Assembly: GCA_041657845.1 (NCBI GenBank)
Contig: JBBABD010000005.1
Location: forward strand, 1-45,380
Reading direction: 5' to 3'
DNA from: Parcubacteria group bacterium
GTDB lineage: Bacteria > Patescibacteriota > Minisyncoccia > Moranbacterales > JAKLHP01
DNA length: 45,380 nucleotides
A program made the translations under genes and the position numbers. This document shows positions 39,943-45,380 of this stretch, in pieces. Position 1 is the first letter of the stretch, and each line of letters begins with the position of its first letter. Below the pieces are notes generated by a model that worked only from the letters and a program-made list of their open reading frames with translations, had not been told where the DNA came from and did not search any database.

Positions 39943-41265
39943 ATGGAAAGAATTTTAATCAGCGAAACTCCAAAACATATCGGTGAAATAATAAAAATCG
40001 CCGGCTGGGTTAATGTGAGAAGGGATCACGGAAAAATTATTTTTATTGATATCCGCGACCGAAGCGGAATCATTCAGACTGTGGTTATTCCGGATGGCGT
40101 AGAAGCATACGAAACAGCCAAAACGTTCAAAGGGGAATATTCTGTTGAAGCTGAAGGACTCATTAAAGAACGTCCAGTGAGCGCCAAGAAAGAGGGTTCA
40201 GCTACCGGCGGGGTAGAAATGGAAGTAAAAAACGTAAAAATATCAGGGAAGACTTATGATGAACTGCCGATTGATATATCGAAAGAAGAGCTGGATTTAA
40301 ATCTGGACACCTTATTGAATCATCGGGTTTTAACGCTTAGAAATGACAAAATAAAATCAATTTTTAAAATTTCTTCTGAAGTTATAAAATCATATAGCGA
40401 ATTTTTGAGAAAAGACGATTTTCTGGAAATTAAAACGCCGAAGATTTTAAATGCGGCTACCGAAGGCGGAGCCAACTTTTTTAAGATAAAATATTTCGAA
40501 AGGGAAGCTTTTCTGGCTCAAAGCCCCCAATTTTATAAACAAATAGCAGCCGGTTCTTTTGAAAGAGTTTTCGAAGTAGGGACGGTATTTAGAGCAGAAC
40601 CTCATTTTACTTCAAGGCATGTCAATGAATTTACCGGACTGGATGCAGAAATGAGTTTCATAAACAGTTTTGAAGATGTGATGAGAGAATTGGAAAAAAC
40701 AATGGCTTATGTAATGAAATCGGTAGCCAAGAATTGCTCAGAGGATTTGAAAAAATATGGCATAGAAGCTCCAAAAATAAAAAATGTTTTTCCAAGGATC
40801 AAACTCACTGAGGCCTTGGATATTCTCAAAAAAGAGTATGGAAAAGAAATGAATGGAGTTGATATCGATCCTGAAGGAGAAAGGCTTATTTGCGAATGGG
40901 TCAAGAAAAAATATAAATCAGATTTTGTATTTTTGACTCACTATCCGACAAGTCTTCGCCCTTTCTATACTATGCCAAGTCCGGATCCGCATTTTACGGA
41001 AAGTTACGATTTGTTGTTCAGAGGAATTGAAATAGCTAGCGGAGGACAGAGAATTCACGACTGGGAACAGCTGGTGAAAAATATCCAGAAATTCGGCTTA
41101 AATCCGAAAGACTTTAAGGATTATACCGATAATTTCAAATATGGAATGCCTCCGCATGGAGGATGGGGGTTAGGATTAGAAAGAATTGTAGAAAAAATTC
41201 TTGGACTTTCAAGCATTAAAGAAGCAATTTTGTTTCCAAGAGATGTGAAAAGACTGACTCCTTAA
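39943..41265 (+). CDS. aspS: Aspartyl-tRNA synthetase, archaeal/eukaryotic type
   Basis: A class IIb synthetase of 440 residues; the usual bacterial AspRS is about 590. The GAD insert of the bacterial enzyme is missing. The body matches the archaeal type: ATEGGANFFKIKYFEREAFLAQSPQFYKQIAAG, FRAEPHFTSRHVNEFTGLDAEM and YGMPPHGGWGLGLERIVEKILGL...ILFPRDVKRLTP at the end. The OB-fold has GWVNVRRDHG, where N stands at the site often W (discriminating) or H (non-discriminating). Its tRNA-Asn behaviour cannot be decided here. Confidence 0.93.
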   Translation: MERILISETPKHIGEIIKIAGWVNVRRDHGKIIFIDIRDRSGIIQTVVIPDGVEAYETAKTFKGEYSVEAEGLIKERPVSAKKEGSATGGVEMEVKNVKISGKTYDELPIDISKEELDLNLDTLLNHRVLTLRNDKIKSIFKISSEVIKSYSEFLRKDDFLEIKTPKILNAATEGGANFFKIKYFEREAFLAQSPQFYKQIAAGSFERVFEVGTVFRAEPHFTSRHVNEFTGLDAEMSFINSFEDVMRELEKTMAYVMKSVAKNCSEDLKKYGIEAPKIKNVFPRIKLTEALDILKKEYGKEMNGVDIDPEGERLICEWVKKKYKSDFVFLTHYPTSLRPFYTMPSPDPHFTESYDLLFRGIEIASGGQRIHDWEQLVKNIQKFGLNPKDFKDYTDNFKYGMPPHGGWGLGLERIVEKILGLSSIKEAILFPRDVKRLTP

Positions 41266-41320
41266 GTTAGTTTGGCAACGTAGAATTTGCAATTTATTTA
41301 AAACAAAAATAAAAACAAAA

Positions 41321-42511
41321 ATGCTCACCCATGATGAAAAATTAGAAAAAAAGAAAGTTAATCTCATCAGCTTTATTTCTTTTTTAATGGGATTTTCCGG
41401 AGCCATGCTTATTTATGTTATGGCTTATTATTTTAAAATCGCATCAGGAAGCGAAGATGTCGGTATTTTTTATTTTGTTTCCCATATTATTGTTTTCATC
41501 GCTCTTCTCAATCTTCATAAAATAATAAGGAGTTTAGGAAAATCGAATGTTTTTTATTTTTCAATTTTAGGAGCGATTATCGTCACCGTCTTCCTCATTT
41601 TTTCCGAGCCTTCTTCCCTGGGGATTATTTTGCTGGTGCTGTACATAATTTTCATTAATTTGAGCTGGGTGGCGCTAGATGTTATTTTAGAATCTTTTTC
41701 TACCGATAAAATGTCTGGAAGAATTAGGGGGCTCCATTTGACGGTTATTAATGCAGGCTATTTGGTTGGTCCGTTTCTTTCCACGAGAATTCTGCAAAGT
41801 TTTGATTTTAGGGGGATATTTATTTTTTTATTAATATTCAACTCTTTGGTGCTTGTTTTCTCGCTAGTTGGGCTTAGAAATGTAAATCATAGGTTTAATA
41901 TTAGGCTCGGAACGGTTGATTTGCTAAAAAAGGTTTTCAAGAAAAAAGATATATTAAAAGTTTATTATCTATCTTTTTCGCTGGACTTCTTCTACGCCCT
42001 GATGGTTATTTATACTTCAATTTACCTTCTTGATCAGGGAATTTCTTGGGATAAAATCGGAATAATCTTTACTATAATGCTGATTCCTTTTGTAATTTTG
42101 CAATACCCAATCGGATTTTTGGCTGACAAGAAAATGGGAGAAAAAGAACTTCTGATAACTTCGCTTATTCTAATAGCAGTTTCAACCAGCGCTGTCTATC
42201 TAACGCACTCTTCGAAGATTTGGGTTTGGGGAGCGATACTTTTAGCTACTAGAGTTGGGGCTTCAATGCTTGAAGTTCTCCGGGATTCTTATTTCTACAA
42301 AAAAATTGACGGGCATGACGTTGATCTTATTAATTTTTTCCGTACGTCAATGCCATTAGGATATATTTTTGCAACCGGGATTTCTTTCCCGCTTCTCTTG
42401 TTTTTTCCGATAAAAACAGTTTTTATTCTAGCTGCAATAGCGGTTGTTTCGGCTTTGGTTCCTGCATTCCTCTTGAAGGATAGCAAAAGCGAGAAAGAAA
42501 TGAGTTTGTGA
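41321..42511 (+). CDS. MFS-type transporter
   Basis: A 396-residue membrane protein with about twelve hydrophobic helices. Between helices 2 and 3 it has HKIIRSLGKSNVFYFSILG, in the place of the MFS motif A. A similar loop in the second half is GFLADKKMGEKELLITSLI with the G-x-L-A-D-K pattern. A single basic loop links the halves (RLGTVDLLKKVFKKKDILK). The substrate is unknown. It stops with TGA. Confidence 0.85.
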   Translation: MLTHDEKLEKKKVNLISFISFLMGFSGAMLIYVMAYYFKIASGSEDVGIFYFVSHIIVFIALLNLHKIIRSLGKSNVFYFSILGAIIVTVFLIFSEPSSLGIILLVLYIIFINLSWVALDVILESFSTDKMSGRIRGLHLTVINAGYLVGPFLSTRILQSFDFRGIFIFLLIFNSLVLVFSLVGLRNVNHRFNIRLGTVDLLKKVFKKKDILKVYYLSFSLDFFYALMVIYTSIYLLDQGISWDKIGIIFTIMLIPFVILQYPIGFLADKKMGEKELLITSLILIAVSTSAVYLTHSSKIWVWGAILLATRVGASMLEVLRDSYFYKKIDGHDVDLINFFRTSMPLGYIFATGISFPLLLFFPIKTVFILAAIAVVSALVPAFLLKDSKSEKEMSL

Positions 42512-42578
42512 AAAATGCAACATATTTATTTGTTAATTGTATTATTGTTTCAGGATTAATAATTGAAACAGGAAAAGT

Positions 42579-43106
42579 ATGAAAAAAAATATCATAAAGG
42601 AGCCGAAAATAAGCAAAAAAGTCATAGATTATTTGGAAAAAAACAAATATAGATATGAGATAATAAAACATCGAACTACTTATACGTCCTGGGATACAGC
42701 TCAAACAGAAAAAGTAAAACCTAATGAGGTGGCAAAAACATTGGTTATTAAAGTTGATAAAGACTGGATTATTGCCATACTTCCTTCCAACAAAAATCTG
42801 AATAAAAAAGATTTATTGAATTTAATAAATTCAAATAGGAAGAAAAACAAAGAAAAGCTAGCCCAAAAAATAGATTTTGCAGATGAAAGATGGCTCAAGA
42901 AGAATATGAAGATAGGCAAGTTGGGAGCTGTTCCTCCGTTCAGAGAATTATTAAAAGCAGATATCTATTTTGATAAAATGCTCAGTAAAAACAAAAAAAT
43001 TTATGTAAGTTCTGGAGAATACGATGCATCTCTGCGAATTTTGCTTAACCAATATCTTAAGAATGAAAAACCGATTATTGGAAAATTCAGCATTAAAAAG
43101 GCTTAA
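42579..43106 (+). CDS. YbaK/ProX-family aminoacyl-tRNA deacylase
   Basis: A 175-residue free-standing editing-domain homologue. Recognisable parts are YLEKNKYRYEIIKHRTTYTSWDTAQTEKVKPNEVAKTLVIKVDKDWIIAILPSNKNLN, with the lysine of AKTLVIK typical of INS/YbaK catalysis. LGAVPPFRELLKADIYFD and the C-terminal SSGEYDASLRILLNQYLKNEKPIIGKFS match the family. It would hydrolyse mischarged tRNA, probably Ala- or Cys-tRNA-Pro. This fits with a ProRS lacking its own editing domain at 32931. Confidence 0.88.
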   Translation: MKKNIIKEPKISKKVIDYLEKNKYRYEIIKHRTTYTSWDTAQTEKVKPNEVAKTLVIKVDKDWIIAILPSNKNLNKKDLLNLINSNRKKNKEKLAQKIDFADERWLKKNMKIGKLGAVPPFRELLKADIYFDKMLSKNKKIYVSSGEYDASLRILLNQYLKNEKPIIGKFSIKKA

Positions 43107-43125
43107 ATGAAGCTAATTTATTGGA

Positions 43126-43154
43126 TTGACAAATCGCGTTTAGTAGTGTATTAT
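43126..43154 (+). promoter_or_regulatory. Promoter of the RNase P RNA gene
   Basis: TTGACA (43126-43131), 17 nt, TATTAT (43149-43154). The transcript would begin near 43161. Confidence 0.75.
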
Positions 43155-43194
43155 TAATGTTTGTCAAGTGTTTTTTGATATTTTTGAGTTTAAT

Positions 43195-43646
43195 GTTTAT
43201 CAAGGCAAATTGGGCAATTACTGCTGATACTTACAGTATTGGCGGAGGAAAGTCCGGACATTCATCGCCACACCTATTGCTGGAATAATATTCCAAGAGT
43301 AAATAATCATATGGGATCTATATATTTTTTTGCGAGCAATGAACAATTCAGGCAATAGGTGTGGCGAAAGGGTAGCGGGTAATTCCCGTGTGGAGTAATC
43401 CAACAGGTGCGAACAGAGACGGTTTGATTTGAAAAAATCAAGCTATCCCTTTGGGATAAGTTCCGATAGTAATATCGGAAGTGAAACGGCTAAATCCTTA
43501 CTTGAATGCAAGATCGAATTCTGTCCTACACTAGTAAGGATAGAAAGAATCGCTTGAGTCTGGCGGCAACATCAGACCTAGATAAATGATTGCCTCTCCG
43601 ATTTATCGGAGAACAGAATCCGGCTTATAGATTTGCTTTGATAAAC
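43195..43646 (+). ncRNA. rnpB: RNase P RNA
   Basis: The catalytic RNA that matures tRNA 5' ends. Conserved blocks are GAGGAAAGTCCGGAC near the 5' side and GAACAGAATCCGGCTTATAG near the 3' end. The ends pair over 16 bp (43195-43210 with 43631-43646) as helix P1. A 13-bp helix (43268-43280 with 43352-43364) encloses a long, A+T-rich extension. Confidence 0.93.
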
Positions 43647-43776
43647 AATAAACTTAAATGGCGTAAATCACAAAAAAATCACAAACATAATCGCTAAAAA
43701 TCCCGGATAAATTTTAAAAAAGTTTAGCGACATTTCGGGAAATAATTAGTGTAGTTTAGTAGAGATTTATTATTGT

Positions 43777-45195
43777 ATGAAACGATCAGAATTACTTTTT
43801 AGCGCAATTCAAGTACCGGTTGATTTTATTATGATATTTCTGGGAGCGATAAGCGCTTTTGCTATCCGTAATTTTCCACAAATCATCACTTTAAAGCCGA
43901 AACTTTACGAATTTTCTTTTCACGACTATATGCAAATAGTTTTTTTTGTGGCGCCCCTTTTCATCTTAGTGTATGCCATTGAAGGATTGTACAAAATAAA
44001 AGTTACCAGAAAATATTGGCAGGAAATCTTTAAGGTTTTTGTCGCTTCTTCATTGGTTTTGGTCATAATCATTGTTGCAATCTTTCTTCAAAGAACCTGG
44101 TTTTCTTCACGCTTTATAATTCTTGCCGGATGGATTTTGGTTGTTGTTTATGTTTCTATAGCCAGATTGATCATTCATGAAATTCAAAAATTTCTTTTGG
44201 TAAGCAAGGGTTTAGGAGCCCACAGAGTTCTTCTCATCGGAGAGAACGACCAGATTAATGAAATCAGGAAAATAATAAAAAAGATGCCTTCAATGGGATA
44301 CAGAATAGTTGATCAGATAGGCACATTCAGCCTCAAATTTATTAAAGAAATACGGGAGAGAAAGGGCATCGACGAAATGATTCTTTGCGATCCAACAATT
44401 ACCGATGCTGAGCAGGAAAAAATAATCGATTATTGCGCGATAAACAATATCAGCTATAAGTATATCCCGACTTCCTTTCAGGCTTCTCGCGTGGCGATGG
44501 GAATGCTTGACGGCGTTCCGATTATTGAGGTTGAGCACACTCCTTTGGATGGATGGGGAAAGATAATCAAAAGAATTTTTGATATTATTGGCTCTTCGGC
44601 GCTGATAATTATTTCTTCCCCGATAATGTTAGTTGTCGCTATTTTTATAAAGCTTCAGGATGACGGTCCGATTATTTATAAAAATGAAAGAATAGGCGAT
44701 AATGACAAGAAATTTCTCGTTTACAAATTCCGTTATATGAAGTGGAAATATTGCATAACTAAAAAAAATCCGAATTTCGAAGAGGCTCTAACCTATGAAA
44801 AGAATCTGATAAAAGAAAAAAGCCTTAGAGAAGGGCCGGTTTATAAAATTAAAAATGATCCTCGAAAAACAGCTTTTGGCAGTTTTATTGAAAAATATTC
44901 AATCGATGAGATTCCGCAATTCTTTAATGTTTTTGTCGGAAATATGAGTTTGGTTGGACCGCGGCCGCATCAGGAAAGAGAAGTGGAAAAATACAAGGAG
45001 TATCATCGGCGGCTTTTGACCATAAAGCCGGGAATTACGGGACTGGCTCAAATTTCCGGGCGATCGGATCTTGATTTTGAAGACGAATATAAACTTGATA
45101 TATTTTACATCGAAAACTGGTCTCTTCTTCTCGACATTCAAATTTGTTTCAAAACTTTAGGAGTTTTATTCAGGAGAAGGAAAAATAATCGATAA
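43777..45195 (+). CDS. Polyprenyl-phosphate sugar-1-phosphate transferase
   Basis: A 472-residue membrane enzyme that starts exopolysaccharide or glycan synthesis by loading a sugar phosphate onto undecaprenyl phosphate. The N-terminal half has four to five membrane helices and a CoA-binding-like Rossmann part (HRVLLIGENDQINEIRKII). The C-terminal bacterial sugar-transferase domain has KRIFDIIGSSALIIISSPIMLVVAIFIKLQDDGPIIYKNERIG, KFRYMK, SIDEIPQFFNVFVGNMSLVGPRPHQEREV, KPGITGLAQISGRSDLDFEDEYKLDIFYIENWSL. All family motifs are present. It may supply the sugar carrier used by the GT39-like enzyme. Confidence 0.94.
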   Translation: MKRSELLFSAIQVPVDFIMIFLGAISAFAIRNFPQIITLKPKLYEFSFHDYMQIVFFVAPLFILVYAIEGLYKIKVTRKYWQEIFKVFVASSLVLVIIIVAIFLQRTWFSSRFIILAGWILVVVYVSIARLIIHEIQKFLLVSKGLGAHRVLLIGENDQINEIRKIIKKMPSMGYRIVDQIGTFSLKFIKEIRERKGIDEMILCDPTITDAEQEKIIDYCAINNISYKYIPTSFQASRVAMGMLDGVPIIEVEHTPLDGWGKIIKRIFDIIGSSALIIISSPIMLVVAIFIKLQDDGPIIYKNERIGDNDKKFLVYKFRYMKWKYCITKKNPNFEEALTYEKNLIKEKSLREGPVYKIKNDPRKTAFGSFIEKYSIDEIPQFFNVFVGNMSLVGPRPHQEREVEKYKEYHRRLLTIKPGITGLAQISGRSDLDFEDEYKLDIFYIENWSLLLDIQICFKTLGVLFRRRKNNR

Positions 45196-45262
45196 GGTGT
45201 GTCACAAGGAAATGATAATGTCCTAATAGCGGGAAGTAGAAATGTCCGCCCCCGCAGGTTAT

Positions 45263-45286
45263 GATATTAGTTTAACCACTAATATC
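45263..45286 (+). promoter_or_regulatory. Hairpin just before the transposase start
   Basis: GATATTAGT (45263-45271) pairs perfectly with ACTAATATC (45278-45286) over TTAACC. It stands 6 nt before the ATG at 45293, so it could hide the start in read-through transcripts. Confidence 0.6.
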
Positions 45287-45292
45287 AACCAA

Positions 45293-45380
45293 ATGGACAA
45301 TCGCATTATCATGAGTCAAAAAGAAGTTAATCGCTACGATATCATCCAAAAAGTAATCAAAAAAGAAATTAAAGAAACAG
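45293..45380 (+). CDS. Transposase N-terminus (3' partial)
   Basis: The frame begins MDNRIIMSQKEVNRYDIIQK and continues VIKKEIKET to the window end. The S-x-K-E-x-x-R-x-x-I-I-x-x-x-I pattern is common at the N-terminus of ISNCY/IS1202-type transposases, just before a helix-turn-helix. ATG 45311 is an alternative start. Only 29 codons are visible. Confidence 0.6.
   Translation, partial: MDNRIIMSQKEVNRYDIIQKVIKKEIKET

Larger units (their letters stand above)
45200..45380 (+). mobile_element. Left end of an insertion sequence (cut by window edge)
   Basis: After the stop of the sugar transferase a compact segment starts with TGTGTCACAAGG and holds two AATGTCC motifs (in AATGATAATGTCC and GAAATGTCCG), a strong hairpin and the start of a transposase-like reading frame. 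The layout suits an ISNCY/IS1202-like or IS481-like element. The family is tentative. Confidence 0.6.

Overview
The window is A+T-rich bacterial DNA packed with housekeeping genes, and it looks like a member of the Candidate Phyla Radiation (Patescibacteria; Parcubacteria or Moranbacteria-like). This placement is inference. The signs are: an alanyl-tRNA synthetase without its C-terminal domain, a prolyl-tRNA synthetase too short for the usual editing domain, an archaeal-type aspartyl-tRNA synthetase, very short ATP synthase delta and EF-Ts subunits, TasA/camelysin-like surface proteins beside lamin-tail domains, and many very small orphan genes. TGA ends several genes (atpG, the MFS transporter), so the genetic code is the standard bacterial one, not the UGA-glycine code of Gracilibacteria.

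Layout. 1-3.5 kb: an overlapping trio of surface or membrane proteins. 3.5-8.5 kb: a small membrane protein, a zinc-ribbon protein, ribosomal protein L25, a secreted coiled-coil/lytic transglycosylase, MetRS and TatD. 8.6-17.5 kb: a complete F1Fo ATP synthase operon in the classical order I-B-E-F-H-A-G-D-C. Nearly every gene junction in it holds a repeat element. Two junctions also hold reversed small genes with their own promoter and terminator, and one of these two also holds a DUF559 nuclease gene. 17.6-24.6 kb: a carbonic-anhydrase-like protein, an orphan, L31, S2 and EF-Ts, a YaaT-like protein, a TPR protein, four tRNAs around L33, a methyltransferase and a small HTH protein. 24.7-31 kb: a membrane-anchored small protein, a P-type cation ATPase, a peptidoglycan-binding secreted protein, a C39-like peptidase, and a GIY-YIG gene broken by one amber codon. 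31-41.3 kb: AlaRS, ProRS, a GT39-like glycosyltransferase, ArgRS, an RNHCP protein, IspH, a double-receiver protein and AspRS. 41.3-45.4 kb: an MFS transporter, a YbaK-like deacylase, RNase P RNA, a polyprenyl-phosphate sugar transferase, and the left end of an insertion sequence cut by the window edge.

The most unusual material lies between the genes. (1) Two unrelated small nuclease genes (DUF559 and GIY-YIG) each sit in the middle of a short inverted-repeat element, and gene-less copies of the same elements lie nearby. (2) Two intergenic slots in the ATP operon share outer flanks, promoter boxes and terminator position but carry different small genes. (3) Several spacers are built from a short degenerate unit repeated in one half and as its complement in the other half, with a different unit at each locus. 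(4) Several genes have a sigma70-type promoter whose -10 box ends exactly 6 nt before the start codon, which predicts leaderless mRNAs.
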